Assembly (NCBI GenBank): GCA_010909165.1
Contig: MU008155.1
Location: forward strand, 1,550,001-1,614,000
Direction of reading: 5' to 3'
Origin: Anthoceros angustus
Lineage: Eukaryota > Streptophyta > Anthocerotopsida > Anthocerotales > Anthocerotaceae
DNA length: 64,000 nucleotides
The notes under the pieces: generated by a model
The model's input: the letters and a program-made list of their open reading frames with translations, nothing else
Told to the model about the DNA's origin: nothing
The model's database searches: none
Translations under genes and position numbers: made by a program
Part shown: positions 43,623 through 56,029 of the stretch, piece after piece
Layout: each line of letters begins with the position of its first letter
Numbering within the stretch: the stretch's first letter is position 1

Positions 43623-46269
43623 CTAGACGAGCTCGACATCTGGATGGCTATGGCCACCATTGGATTGCGGAAGACGGGAGGGTGACACGGTCACAGGGTT
43701 GTGCACTTTGGTGGGTCGTGAAATGTCAGTGGCAATGGTATCGGCACTATGAGTATCAATGACGCTGGCCCAGCGCGGCACTGCATAGCTGCGCCGTACA
43801 ACCAGCAACCAGCCGACGATGGCCAGGGCAGTGGTCACAGCCAGGGTTAGAAACAAGATCCAGATGGACCGCAGAGCGGCCTTTACCTGCGGGCATTGTT
43901 GCTGGATGGCGGAGAAGGCATCAAGAACGAAAGAGCAATTGGCCAAGACCTGGATCGCGGGGACATCTTCCGTCACCAGAGTCTGCAGTCCGGAACAGAG
44001 GAGAACCGTCGCGTTGTACTGTTCTGGAGTCACCATCTGGAGTCTCAAAGCGCACGCAATCGGGTCCGGGTCGTGGCACACGAATGGCGCAAGCACCTGC
44101 CATATGGGGAGTTGCTGTCAGAGCACGGACTTCATTCATGGGCGGCCATCATCTGGGGGAAGGGAGGAGACGGCACTTACCTCGGGCAAGTTCCCGATAG
44201 GGACTGTGTTCGGTGGACAGGATGGTGTCATGGTGGTTAGACTCAGGGTTGAGTGGTTTGCGTTTGCAAAGGGGTCGCACACAGTAGGGAAGCCGGGGCC
44301 AAAGTCGATGCCGAGGTCGCGTTGAGCGATGGCAAAGCTGTCGTTTATCTGAAGAGAGGAGCCACAAGAAGAGGGATCGGTAAACAGTGCGGAGCAGCTG
44401 CGTACGTGGAGGAGAGATACTTACATCCCACACGATTATACCCAGCTCATCCTGAAGTTGGCTTAATTCTTCCACAGATTCTCCCTGTAGCTTGCGGCAA
44501 GGAATAATGGGTTCCAGTGTAGTGCTTTCCGGGTATTGCTGGTATTCTTTCAGAGCTGTGCAAACGTCAGCTGCAACACTGCATCCACAAGAGACAAACG
44601 GGGTGAGGTGAGTTATGATCAACCGTTGGAGTGTAGACACCTTTGTTGCTTGCAAGGTGGAAGTCATCCCTGGAGAGGTACTCACTTGTCGACAACCAAG
44701 TATATTGCAGATGACAGCCATACGAGTAGGGTGAATAGCCAGCAGATGAGCGTGACCCTGCCAGTTCACACACTGTAAGATGACGTACCAGGCCACTACT
44801 ACTGCCGGTGATCAGGATGGGGCACAAAGGTAAAATGTTTGAGAACTGTTACCACAACAACGTATGACCTACTTTGCGAAACCTGAAAAGCATTACGCCA
44901 AGCACTGCAGCTCACAAGAAGAATGAGAAGCAAGTCAGTCTCACAAATGGCGGGGATGGGAACGTGCGGTGCAGTGCTGTTTGACTCCAAAAGTACATAC
45001 ATACCAAGGCCAAGGAAGAGCAGGGCAACCTCCACAGCCGAGATAACGTACAGAGTGATGTTCCTGCAGCCACGGAATCATCAATACGGCTTCTGCTGTA
45101 CGAGGAAAAAGACAACCTGCCTACGGGCACCGAACAAGGAAAACAACGGACAGAGGTGGTTTTGTAGCTTACATGGGTTTGAGGACTTTTCTCATCATCT
45201 TCAAAACTTGTGACACCTCACGTTGGACCGAGCCTGCTTCCTTGTTGATGTCGGTCAAGTCTGAAGTATCCCCATAGTCTTCGTCCAAGGAGATGCCCAG
45301 CGAGCTGGTGTTGACTTGCATTAGTGAAGAAAGATGCGATGTGATATTGGTGACAGCCAGCGTAGCTGTTTCGGTTGTGTTGTAGATGATGTCCTCCACC
45401 TTCCTCATGTCCTTCTGGAAGTTCATGTTGTTATGGACTAGCATCCCCAGGAGTCCTCTGCAAGTTAATTGCCTCAAAGCTCAGGTGCAGGCAGAAATAA
45501 TCCGAGTCTTGCCATATCCAAGAACACTGAACTGCAACAGCAAATTCAGTCAAGACAGTGACTCACACCGATATCAGAGCCACAGCTGCGGCCAGCGAAA
45601 GAGCTCCCCCGCCATGAACAGCTGGTAAACCCCTTGCTCCAACCCGTTTCCTGAGCAAGCGCTCCCTCCACCAAATCGCGGGTATCCCAACAAGAATCCA
45701 TACTACGCCTAGAGACACCAGAGTGATACCTGTGAAGACAACAGACTGCCCGCGTTCCACATCCGATCAGTACCAGTATCAGCACCGAACCGAATTCTGC
45801 CTCACGCTGGCCATCACAATTGCTGTCAACATACCGCCCAGTAGTGCTTGTTCTTGACATCAAATCCCCCTCTATATTTTTTAAGCTTGTCAAACGGGTC
45901 TGGGCGATCCCCACGCACAGCCAAAGGCCGGCTCGAATTGTCCGGCACCTGAAGCGCCTCCCTTCTTCCCAATCCCGCCACCTCCCGCCCGCCATGCCGA
46001 TTCCACACCCGGTCAGAGCGCAACCCTGCGTCTGAGCCTAGCACAAACCCTGAAGTCCCCGGATTGTGCTCCCGGCCCGCTGTAATCGCATGGCGAGCGG
46101 CACCTGGACCACCCCCACCGCCATCCGGATCGTGGTGAATTCGCAGCTGCTGCTCAAGAGAAAAAATCCTGCCCGAGTCGCCTCCAAAAGCATGAATCCG
46201 TTCCACGCCACTGCACACGCTAGCAAGCAAAGGCAACACTCCCAATACAATCCATCTCATCAATCCCAT
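43623..46269 (-). CDS. Plant polytopic plasma-membrane protein, tweety-like family
   Basis: Nine exons (46269-45835, 45745-45567, 45457-45173, 45063-45005, 44904-44853, 44757-44686, 44578-44425, 44348-44181, 44114-43623) join in frame to 631 residues. A signal peptide (MGLMRWIVLGVLPLLASV) precedes a variable luminal part that ends in the conserved KKYRGGFDVKNKHYWAS block just before membrane segment 1 (VVFTGITLVSLGVVWILVG). Segment 2 is ALSLAAAVALISVGLLGML, a large Asn-glycosylation-rich loop follows, and segments 3-4 lie near NITLYVISAVEVALLFLGLG and WVTLICWLFTLLVWLSSAIY. A second Cys/Asn-rich loop and segment 5 (SIWILFLTLAVTTALAIVGW) precede a cytosolic tail. Five passes with two large outer loops match the plant transmembrane family of Arabidopsis At2g12400/At2g25270, which resembles animal tweety proteins. 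Molecular role unknown. Confidence 0.88.
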
Positions 46270-46912
46270 GACTCCCTTGCCCAAGCTCTCTTCTCAAAGG
46301 CTCCAGAAGCAGCAGCCAACTACTCGTGTCATGGTCCAGAGACGGCGATTGTGAAACGCATAAATGAATTCCGCGCTTTATTTAATCCCTCACACCATAC
46401 TTTTACCAAATCGGTCGCTGCCTGCGGACCACTGCTCGGCTCAGCGCCCGCCATCAACCTGCCCGTACCCGAGCAGTGGTGTCCACTGTCGGGCCCGCTA
46501 GAGAGGAAACAACCAGGGAACGATACTTCCACGTCCAGTCGAAGCCCGCCTCTGAAATTCTGAGTTCCTAAAAGCAGTGGGCGCTCATTGCAAACTTAGT
46601 CAAGGAGCAGCAGCAATTATACAGGCGTGGCGCATCAGAAGCCGTGAACCTGCACAGTCCGAGCGCGGTCGGCGCAACTACAGGCTCCGCGTGATTGCGA
46701 GCCAACAACCGCGAGACGCCCCCGATCGGGGTCCTCGAGGACTCTACAACGACGCTAAGAAGGTGACCAGGAAGATGGCCAGGCGGTGGGACGAGGCATG
46801 TGCGGGGCGGGAGGTCTCGGTCTCGAGCCTGGAGCCGGACAGGACAATATGCGAGAAGGACGCTAGTCGTCCAACATCCCCGTCTAGAAGGATCGCGCAT
46901 GAGTTTCTCACG

Positions 46913-48112
46913 TCAGTCGTACTTGACATGCTTCTGCGCGCTGTGGTGCGGGATGGAGTGCCATGTCTCGCACTCGATCCCGCCAGGGCAGCGGCGGTAG
47001 AAGCGCGCGTGCTGCGTCCCGAAGCGGATCAGCGCCGTCTCGGCGTCGCGGACATCCAGGCCCCCGCGGGCCGCGAGGCCCCGGAGCGACAGCAGGATCG
47101 AGGACGGCGCCTCCTCCGAGTGCAGGAGCTTGAGATGCCGGAGCGCGCTGAGGGCCCGGGTGCCCAGCTCCGGGGCCGCGCCCGCCCACAGGCCTCTGAG
47201 CTCGCGGAGGAAGACCCCCGCGGTGCTCGGCCCCACGCCGTAGATTTGGCCCACGCTCTCCAGCAGCTCGTCGTAGGTGGGCACGTCCTTGAGCGCGGTG
47301 ATGCGCCCGCCCAGCTGGGCCTGCAGGCTCTGCGCCAGCTTTTGCAGCCGGGAGGATAATCTCCGGTTGTAGACATCCGGTTCCTCCAGGCTCTCCAGGA
47401 GTTGCGTCAGACGGCGTTCCTCCACGCCCAGCACGTCCGCCGGAGTCCGGATCCCGCCTTCTTCCAGCCGACGCAGGAGCGAGGCCGAGGGGTGGAAGCT
47501 GGAGCGGCGGTTGAAGAGCACCGACGCCAGGAACCAGCGCTCCACCTCCTCCTCGCTCCGGTCCACCTCGATGCCCAGCTCCCGGGAGTAGCGTCCCCCG
47601 TACTTGTCCACCAGCTGCTGCAGCACCTTGGCGGCCTCGTCTGCGTTCAGCGGCTCCTGCGCCCCGGCCCCGCTTGCGCCGTGGTAGAAGACGACGCAGC
47701 TGTCTGCGTCGTCCGTGTTGCCTTGCTCCGGGCCGCTGCCCAGCACCGAGTCGTCTCCTTCCCCCATCGCCTCTAGATCTGGGTCCGCGCCGTGGTAGCC
47801 GCTGCCGGGGGATCCCAGCGCTTCTCCCTCCTGTGCATGCGGGGATGCTAAGCAAGGCACGCCCGTGTGGTGGCTCAGAACCTGCATGCTCCGCTCCACC
47901 TTCTGCAGGCGGATGCGGACAGGCTTCCGGGCCCCGGGGCTGCCGCTGTCTTCAGATCCGTCTACGTGCTCGTGCTCAGGCTTCTCTTCCCGCGCTGTCC
48001 TCTGAGCCTTGTTGCTCCCCGCCCGCCACGGCTGCAGCTGCAGCTGCCTCGCCCGCGCCGGCCTGTTCCGAGCTGTTATCCCGCTCCCGAGCCGGCGCCC
48101 CTTCGGATCCAT
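46913..48112 (-). CDS. HhH-GPD (endonuclease III-like) DNA-repair-type protein
   Basis: From the ATG at 48112 the frame gives 399 residues with a low-complexity acidic N-terminal 150. An endonuclease III-like helical domain follows: LVDKYGGRYSRELGI, RWFLASVLFNRRSS, LEEGGIRTPADVLG, then the helix-hairpin-helix VGQIYGVGPSTAGVFLRELRGLW (about 287-309). The C-terminal part has LIRFGTQHARFYRR. The FLRELRGLW stretch and the YGGxYSxELGI start are typical of a less-studied HhH-GPD branch found in archaea, bacteria and plants. The catalytic Lys/Asp pair and the four-Cys iron-sulphur loop of Nth are not evident. A further coding-like frame begins at 48338 (MGNARPHSKRGRK..MKTRICALARSIKDFLFSESYMYG) but is shifted by one base relative to this one, so the true start may lie there with a short intron or indel. 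Confidence 0.75.
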   Translation of the reverse strand: MDPKGRRLGSGITARNRPARARQLQLQPWRAGSNKAQRTAREEKPEHEHVDGSEDSGSPGARKPVRIRLQKVERSMQVLSHHTGVPCLASPHAQEGEALGSPGSGYHGADPDLEAMGEGDDSVLGSGPEQGNTDDADSCVVFYHGASGAGAQEPLNADEAAKVLQQLVDKYGGRYSRELGIEVDRSEEEVERWFLASVLFNRRSSFHPSASLLRRLEEGGIRTPADVLGVEERRLTQLLESLEEPDVYNRRLSSRLQKLAQSLQAQLGGRITALKDVPTYDELLESVGQIYGVGPSTAGVFLRELRGLWAGAAPELGTRALSALRHLKLLHSEEAPSSILLSLRGLAARGGLDVRDAETALIRFGTQHARFYRRCPGGIECETWHSIPHHSAQKHVKYD

Positions 48113-48338
48113 GACCGCGAGCGGAGGATGGCCCGAGTCCTCCCGCCTCGGCGTCTGATGCCGCGAGGCGCAACGGGCCGTACATGTAGCTTTCCGAGAA
48201 GAGGAAGTCCTTGATGCTCCTCGCCAGCGCACAGATGCGCGTCTTCATTCCTTGCGGCGCCTTCCTCCCCCGCTTCCTCACGGAAGTCCTCGCCGCCGAT
48301 TTCCTGCCTCTTTTGCTGTGCGGCCGTGCATTTCCCAT

Positions 48339-49600
48339 GGTGGGTGTCCGGCGCGAGGGGCAGGAGCCTCACGCTTTCTCCGACCCCGGGGTCTGCCTCT
48401 GCCGGCTCGATTTCGTCGCCAGCCCTGACAAGCAGTGTGTAGGGTGGGGGACAGGTGTCACCGCCGCTCTCGGAGGCGCAGACGCAACTGCAGCTAAGTG
48501 TGTCACGCCTGGTGCGTCATCCGCTTCAAGTTCAGCCGATTGCGGCGGACGAGAACTAGGAACGAGCTGGCAGAACATCCAGCACCGGCGACGGAGATCT
48601 TCGTGTGCAGGTTTCTGCTGCAATTGCAAGCAGCGGCCTGAATGGCTTCGGCTTCTGGGCCGGAGCCTCGGCCTAGGATCCACCTCTCCCAACTTAGGCC
48701 TTCAGTGCAGGCACCATTCGCGAGACCTAGACACACACACATTCCCTTGACAAAGGGATTCTCGGAGGGATAAGGAAGGCTGCACACTTCTCGGTCCCAA
48801 TGTTTTGTCTGGTACCAGAACAGGGCTCTTCAACTGCGACATGCAGCATTGCGCACTTGGACTGAGGTCCGATCGCAGCCTGCAGGCATTTGCAGGGCGG
48901 TGCTAGCTAAGCTCCAGGTTATTAAAGCTTGAGCATTCCGAGGCAATGTTTTTGTTAGGGCCAGGGTTTCTCAACGTTTCTCTGGTGTTTAGAAGTAGCC
49001 ATGAATGCTTGTGCGTGTGTAGCCGAGCATCCAGGCCTTGTGTCCCTACGCCCACTGTCTTGGCTGCCAGCCACCCTTCCTGGCGCTGGAGCCAACAACC
49101 CTCCGTGTGTCCGTACCATAACATTGCCTTCAGTGCAGGAGCGACTGATCTGAGTGAACGCCTGAACGCCAACGCTGATCGTTTCTGTTTCTTTTGTAGT
49201 CCTCGCTGCCGTGAACTGTAGCATTCAGTTCTTGCTGTACTGACCTGGAGAGTCTCCAGTATGAACTGCGAATGTCCACATGTTTTAGCCAGTGATGTGC
49301 ACCTGCGGGCCCCTCCCAGTATGCCCATGCATCTGTGTCCGCTACAGTATTTCTGCCAGATCCAGGTAGAGCCAGGAGCCAGTGTATGGGACAGTAACCT
49401 CACTCTCACCTTGCATATATGTGTGTTTGTGCAAATGTGTGTAGGCCCGTTAAGTCTGAGCAACTTTAACACTTATCAATCCTTAACTAACACAAGAGAT
49501 GCCACCCACATTGTTACTTGACACTTGTCTTCCACTCAACTCTTGAAATTCAACAATCTACGTCAAAAGAGTCTACACATGGCCAAGCAATATGAGAAAC
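48339..49600. other. Intergenic, no gene recognised
   Basis: GC-rich upstream region of the HhH-GPD gene passing into ordinary sequence. Open frames on both strands lack motifs. From about 49600 composition drops to AT-rich. Confidence 0.5.
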
Positions 49601-50062
49601 TGAGCAAAGTGTAGTTCTTCTTGGCAGAGGGCTTTTTATCATCTTGGGTCCCTTGTTTCGCACTCGGCATTATATTACCATATCATTTTGGTACCCTCCA
49701 GGACTTGTGTATCTACTCATGTTTATGTTGTTCCCCCTTTTTCTCGGGGTAGATGGGATTTCCCATCTCTTTTCTTTTACATAATGTCTCTACAACATAT
49801 TCAATTAGCTTGTTTGGAAAACTAAGGCTTGTTTGGGGGAGGTCTATACTTAGTTCTACATAGGTAGATATTTGAATAAAATTTAAAATTTGATAAAACT
49901 ATTTTTAATAAAATATAAAAATATAAAAATATAAATATAGATGTTGAATCTTTTTTTCAAGAAATAATTATTCTAGTATTATCATGTTGAACCACCCCTT
50001 TTGGTGTGGTAATAAATTGAAGTAGTATCCCCTTATTTTTTGACAAATGAAGAAACGTCATA

Positions 50063-50602
50063 CTACAAGGAAGAGGGAGACCAACCCCATTCTTGCGAGA
50101 GTGGTAAGCCTTCGCATAGGCCTTCATGAACCTGGGGAAATCCTTGCCCATGGCCCCATGAGTCTAGATTGCAAGGGGGATGATGGTGTGGCCATTCTAC
50201 ACGGAAGAGTACTTGTGGATCTTCGTTGTCGCACATCCCTCCGCCGCCCACACCGGGGCTGAGAATAATATGCTCGTAGACAATATCCCACGTAGGGTCT
50301 GTTACAGCCACATCAGCAACATAAACGTAGTCCCCCCAAGTCAAAAGCAGATCAGCCCTGAGAGAAGCACTGTTGAGCATAGTATATGAGCCCTCTCTAT
50401 AGGGAAAGAACCCACTCTCCTTAGACATCGAGAATAAGACGTCCAGGACGGCATCATGCATAGCAATGTGCTGCCCGCCAATGAAACAACAAGCCACGTG
50501 GGTCCCAAAGTCGTTGAGGGGGGTCCCACAGCTGAATGTTGAAAGAGAATAGGCCAAAGGTTGGACCAAACCCAGACGGAACCTCATTGTGGTAGAAAAC
50601 AT
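50063..50602 (-). mobile_element. LINE-type retrotransposon relic (C-terminal region of the RT polyprotein)
   Basis: The minus-strand frame (179 codons) reads RFRLGLVQPLAY, then a Cys/His cluster SCGTPLNDFGTHVACCFIGGQHIAMHDAV and ASLRADLLLTWGDYVYVADVAVTDPT. This is the zinc-finger-plus-nuclease-like tail found after the reverse transcriptase in many plant LINE and RT-like polyproteins (Cys-rich site, GGxxxxxHxAV, ADVxxxxDVxVTDP). The reverse transcriptase itself is missing. It lies in AT-rich DNA and is probably a 5'-truncated, decayed copy. Confidence 0.65.
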
Positions 50603-50733
50603 TGTTGGTGCGATGCATAAAGCTTGGATATAACCTCTAGTTTCTAAAACAAGCTAGTTTCCTAAAAAAGCCTATACGTATGGGTATAGATTAAGTACAT
50701 CTTGGCCCAAGCCTTCCACGATGTATCCTGCAT

Positions 50734-50860
50734 TCATAGTGTTGTTTTGACAGTCCGGTTGGCCATATTGTTAGATACTCTAAGAGCATTCTTCAGGCTC
50801 TCACACTTTGCGTACATGTGAACTAGAACATTCCCAATGGTGGGCATATCTAGGTGCAGG
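50734..50860 (-). pseudogene. Pentatricopeptide-repeat (PPR) gene fragment
   Basis: The frame contains IGNVLVHMYAKCESLKNALRV followed by MANRTVKTT, the consensus of a plant PLS-class PPR motif (VGNALVDMYAKCG..A..VFDKM). Only about one repeat is left, with no neighbours on either side. Relic of an RNA-editing-type PPR gene. Confidence 0.65.
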
Positions 50861-51399
50861 TCATTGCAGCATTCTCGATCTCCTAATCCCAGCATGCTCG
50901 ACCTCCCAACCCTTACTCGCTTGCCCCTTTTTTTTCCTGGTTTTCCACATCTGGCCTGGATAATTTTCTCCACATTTAGTGTTTTCAGCATAATAATTTC
51001 TTGATTTTTAAAATTATTAATATTAACTAATCAACACCAAACCATCCCTTAGGGTACAATAGCAGATCTTCAACCGACGTATCTTCATTTATTGAAAAAT
51101 AAGGAGCACTACTTCAATTTATGTGCTCAAAATTGGCAGTACCTATTCAATCTGAGGTTTTTTCATTTGTTAGAGATTCTGGTTGTGTTTCTATATAAGG
51201 AAGCAATTCTTCATGGTCTGAATCAAAATCTTCAATCTTGCGTTTTACTTTGCCGAGGATGATAAAATGCTGGAAAAAGTTTTAGTCATTGTTTCAAAGT
51301 AAGGGACCACTCCTTCCAGTTCTGTGGTGAAAATTACCCAAAGATATTTAAGGTCAAGGACAAGCTCTTCTAAGTAAGCTCTTCACAATTCTCACAAAC

Positions 51400-51730
51400 A
51401 CAAGTCATAGAGTGGAATGCCATACCCTTTAAGTCCTTGCTCTAGCCCTTATACATCCCGAAGACTGGCCTCAACAAGGCAACTGCTATCCTTGTGAATT
51501 TCTTGCATACCACTTATCATTAGGAGTCCTCTCTAGGCAGCTGTTATCCCCGTGAATTTCTTGCATACCACTTATCATTAAGAGTCCTCTCTAGGTAGCT
51601 CTTCTGTAATGCCTGCGGCAATTCCTATCTATTCGGAGATTGTAAGAAGCATGCAACTCCATGCAGCTTCTTAACAAGGTAGCTCCTAATTAGCTTATTT
51701 ACTCATTTCAACTCTTATTTCACCAATGTC
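51400..51730 (+). repeat. Dispersed repeat, copy A
   Basis: It shares an ordered set of blocks with 56030-56290: 'cttgctctagcccttatayatccc', 'cataccactkatcattaagagtcctctctargcagctctt', 'ggagattg..gaagcatgcaac', 'cttcttaac' and a 'cttatttcacc/a' end. Copy A also contains a 58-bp internal tandem duplication (51483-51598). An unclassified interspersed element, possibly a small non-autonomous or LTR-derived one. Confidence 0.7.
51483..51598. repeat. 58-bp unit tandem repeat, two copies
   Basis: The second unit at 51541 repeats the first with about four substitutions. It lies inside dispersed-repeat copy A. Confidence 0.9.
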
Positions 51731-51878
51731 TATTACTCTCTCCCTCGCTCAGATAATGTCACAGTCCTCAATGACCTCTACTGTAACGTGAGATCATCCA
51801 TGATCCTTGTTGCACATCTTGACGTGAAACCCATACAGGATCTGCAAAACCCTCAAAGCCATACCAAATACTCTGATT

Positions 51879-52002
51879 TAGATCCTATATTAGTAAGTAC
51901 ATACTTCTATTCCAAATTCCAAATAGTAAGTACGTACTTGTATCTAGTCTAGATCCTGAATTGGTAAGTTCATACTTCTAGTCCAAATCCCAAATAGTAA
52001 GG
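51879..52002. repeat. About 71-bp period tandem repeat, two copies
   Basis: Both units read TAGATCCTR.ATT.GTAAGT, CATACTTCTA and CCAAATAGTAAG, with moderate divergence. Confidence 0.75.
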
Positions 52003-52882
52003 ACACTAACCAAGCCTTCCAAAAGGTCAAGGGGACCATCGATGAGGTCTAAGTTAACAAGGCGCTGGATTCGTCGTTTAGTAGCCGGGATCAAGAGCGT
52101 GGATAAATTGTGCTGATCGTTGAACTCATTCAATTGTGTGATCTGAACTAGGTTGACACAGAACATCTTCAGTTTGTTGTTTTATGAATTCAATGACTTC
52201 TTTCATTCATACACGCGCAAGCCACCACCTTGTTTGAATTGTGCCACCACGAGCTAGCTTAACTCGCAAACATGTTTCCTAATATGATGTCCGAGCTGGG
52301 CTTTTGGCAAGAGCAATCTCCAGCCAAAGATACATAGATAAATAGACAGCTAGATTCTTTTACATGTTGCAAATCTCGCACGAGAGAAACCAGCGTGCCC
52401 TACAAGTAATCCCTAGTGTAAATCGTTTTGGTCATGGACCTCTTCGTGGGCATGCTTACCCTGAGGGCGCTCACAGCGGAACAACTCTTCGAGCCAAAAC
52501 AACACGAGATTGGGTCTTTGAAGCATTCTCAAAGTCGATGAGAATTTGACCCTTAGCAGCTGGTCTTATTTCTTCTGAACCACTAGATCTTTTGTAGACG
52601 TCACATATGACGAGACTTTATAAAGAAAAAAGTATACTTCAAATCCCAGTGCGAGAATAAGGAGCAGACCCGGCATAGCTGGGGAGCACATAATGGTCTG
52701 TTTAGACTTTTTTGCCAAGCTTAAAGATAACAACTCTTTGTTTGTTTGATGTTTTACTCTATAATTTGAGAAAGATAAAAGATTCATAAAAGTTTTTGAG
52801 GTAGTCTAAGCTTAATTATTGCTCATGCTCTAGGTAATTAATTTATAACTTGAAAGTTCTGAAGTGAGATAAAACATATAGA

Positions 52883-53371
52883 GGTAATAGGTTATTTACT
52901 CTCAAAATGTACTACCTATCTTCTATTGTTTGCTGGCCACAAATTTGGAATATGAAATGCCACTCCAAGAAAAGTCTTTCAATTTTTTCATCAAGCATAC
53001 AAGGCACACTTGAAAAGAGTTGGCATGGTGAGACTTCTAGTATTTGGCATCATAATAAAATGAACTTGACCATATATAATATGATATGAAGCACATTTGA
53101 TTGTGTTTTGTAGATCGAAGTATAGTGGTAATAGGTTATTTAGTCTCAAAATATGTTACCTATCTTCTATTTTTTGCTGGCCACAAGGTTGGAATATAAA
53201 ATGGCACTCCAGGAAAAGTCTTCCAAATCTTTCATAAAAGCATACAAGGCACATTTGAAAAGAGCAGGCGTGGTGAGGCTTCTAACATTGCGCATCATAA
53301 TAAAATGGACGTGACCATATATAATATAATATGAAGCACATTTGATTGTGTTTTGTAGATCCAAGTATCAT
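52883..53371. repeat. 244-bp unit tandem duplication, two copies
   Basis: GTAATAGGTTATTTA at 52884 recurs at 53128. The two units align along their whole length to TTTGATTGTGTTTTGTAGAT, with about 10 per cent differences. No coding function apparent. Confidence 0.9.
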
Positions 53372-55155
53372 CATGGTTGGATCTTGTAACACCACCACAG
53401 AATATGCACCAATATTACTATAAAGCAAAGTGTAGTAAGAGAGCTTACTTACTAAATCCTTTCCATAAATACTTTGAGTATATCAAAACATATAATTTGG
53501 GAAAGACGTATATGAAAGCATACATATCTTAGTATAAAAACACTTGTATATCTTTTGATATGATAGGTGAAATATTTTTCAAAAGAACGGGATACAAAGT
53601 GAACGAGTTATACTACACAACAAATTTTTGAGAAAATATATTTCTAATATTTATCTAGCGAACTAAGAATTTATATGACCTATGTGAAGGCCATTTTTTC
53701 TTTATTAAATTTCTTGAAGAAAAATGAGTAATGCAAAGTGCATTATGAAGAGGATTGCTTGGTGCTTTATGTTTTTGTGACAACAAAAATCATTCAAAAA
53801 ATATTTTTCTTCTTAACTTTATCTTGCCAGCGATATATATACCCAAGAACATGAGTGGAAGCTGCATTCATGATGATTAGGCCATTCATGCATTACCTTC
53901 AAGATGATGGGGGGATTAGGAACTTCTTAGGACAAGAATTATTGACCACTAGAAAGTACAACAACATATGGAGTAAAAAGTTTTAGAAAAACTTTTTCAA
54001 TTCTTCTTGCCAATGTGGGGAAAAAGTTAGCATTTATTATTAATACATATAGTCAAATTGATATCCTTACTGATCCAATAAAAACTTTATATACATGTGT
54101 GATATTCATGTTTATAAAATACAACATATTCTCATGTAAAATAATATCAAGTAGTGAAATCTCAATAACTACTTGAAATTTATTCAATAGGATGGAAGCA
54201 ATGGTATGGCAATGTTTGAATTAGAGAATAAATAATAGTTTGAATAAAATCTGATCTTTTATCCAATTATATACCTACTAGAAGTGTGACACAATTGTTT
54301 CAAAGATATAAATTTTATAAATATCTACTTTGTAAACATAAAATAAAAATATATAACCTATGTATATAATAAAATTCAATAAGGACATGATAATAGTCAA
54401 AAGTATGTATTGTTGTTAAAATGGATAAATATTTTATGGAAATATAAATATAAAAAATATATTGTATGAAAGAATTCTTATTAAGTTGTGAGGTCTTGTT
54501 TACCAAAATGGAATACTTAGTACTCTAAGTTATTTGTGCACAATGTCTTATACAAGAGAAACCACAATACCTCATAATAGTAAGAACCCACGCTTGCAGT
54601 CTTTTCTTATAAGTTTTACATCTTGTCATATCTAAGCTCTCCTCCTACACTATGCACAAAGATGTGACGATTAGTCCTCTAAGGAGGGATCCTTGGTCAG
54701 TGGGTTTGACTAGAACCCAAGAGGCGATTAACCATGACTTATGGTGTATAATCTCATATCTACCTAATACACCATATGATAAAACCCTTAACCCTAATGA
54801 AGATCACTATGTAGTGATCCCTGTTGATTCCTAACTAACGAAGATAAATGAACCTAATCTAAAAGATATCATGATTATGCAAATGAAGAGTGACTAAATT
54901 TTAGAATAGTTAAGTTGATGGGCAAGATGTATGCATTGCTCTTCAAAGGGCTTTGGTAGGTGGGGATATTCATAAAAACGGGTAATGTGGTAATGTAAAA
55001 TAGGTATTCTATAATCATTAATAATAATAAAATATTTTTACCTTCCTTACATGATAGTGTAGACGAACGAGTTCATTATCTCTGATCTACATGTGGAACA
55101 TCCCAGACTTGACAATGCAGAACATACGATTCCACACCACGTAAAGCAAGAGTAT

Positions 55156-55360
55156 GAGAAGAGGAAGGAACAACATGCAAAAGAGGAAGGAATGACATGC
55201 GAGCCATTACTAAGGAAAGAGAAGATGGGTAAACCCATCTACTAAAGAACGTCGAAGGGAGAAGAGGAAGGAACAAGCAGAAGAGGAAGGAATAACATGT
55301 GAGCGATTACTAAGGAAAGAGGAAATGGGTAAACCCATCTACTAAGAAACATCAAAGGGA
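55156..55360. repeat. 103-bp unit tandem duplication, two copies
   Basis: GAGAAGAGGAAGGAACAA at 55156 recurs at 55259. Both units run through GGGTAAACCCATCTACTAA and an AAGGGAGA end. Confidence 0.9.
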
Positions 55361-55418
55361 GACCCCATGGGTCACAATAAAGAAAGAGCAAATAATCTCC
55401 TACAAAGTCATAACTAGG

Positions 55419-55497
55419 GAGATTGAATGGCCAGCATATTATTATTGAACTAGTCGAGGATGAGATTGAATGGTCTGCATATTATTGAACTAGTCCA
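55419..55497. repeat. About 43-bp unit tandem repeat, two copies
   Basis: GAGATTGAATGG, a TGCATATTATT-type block and TTGAACTAGTC occur twice in a row. Confidence 0.8.
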
Positions 55498-55727
55498 GAA
55501 TGCATCTCCAGCATTAGCTCGTGTCTGTAAGATAGCCCCTGCAAGTGCAACCTATTTAAGTACGATGGTACTTTGTTTTCAATATGGGTTTTGACTAGGT
55601 GTAAACCTATGAAAAGAATACCTATGAAAACCTATTTAAATAACACCCCTCACTGTGCAGCTAGTAAGGAAGCGACAAGTGCTGGCTTCCCATCGGTCTA
55701 GGACCTAGCCAATTCACTCCACAAGAG

Positions 55728-55801
55728 ACTTGCACGATTCTCAGCGCTCTCAACCTCACAACACACTTGCACGATTCTCAGCGCTCTCAACCTCACAACA
55801 C
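55728..55801. repeat. 37-bp unit tandem repeat, two identical copies
   Basis: The unit starting ACTTGCACGATTCTCAGCGC is present twice without differences, so the duplication is very recent. Confidence 0.95.
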
Positions 55802-56029
55802 AGCACTAGGCTCCAAGTATCCCGCCGTCCACTCACGACTCGCAGGCCACCTCCTCAAGGTGCTACTCTTTATTGCAAGAATACAACAATGGAATCTGGC
55901 TATCTACGCCCAATTGGCTACTGCCCTTGATTCCATGACAAGCTCACTAGCTAGCTCTCCACAGCTCTCTCAACACAAGGCTTGCAGCGCACACTTACCT
56001 GCTCTCTCTCAAGGAGTGAGTAATTTGTT

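Noticed and set aside
46577-47359. 260-codon plus-strand frame
   Set aside because: Antisense to the HhH-GPD coding sequence; Arg/Ala/Glu-rich with no start or splice support.
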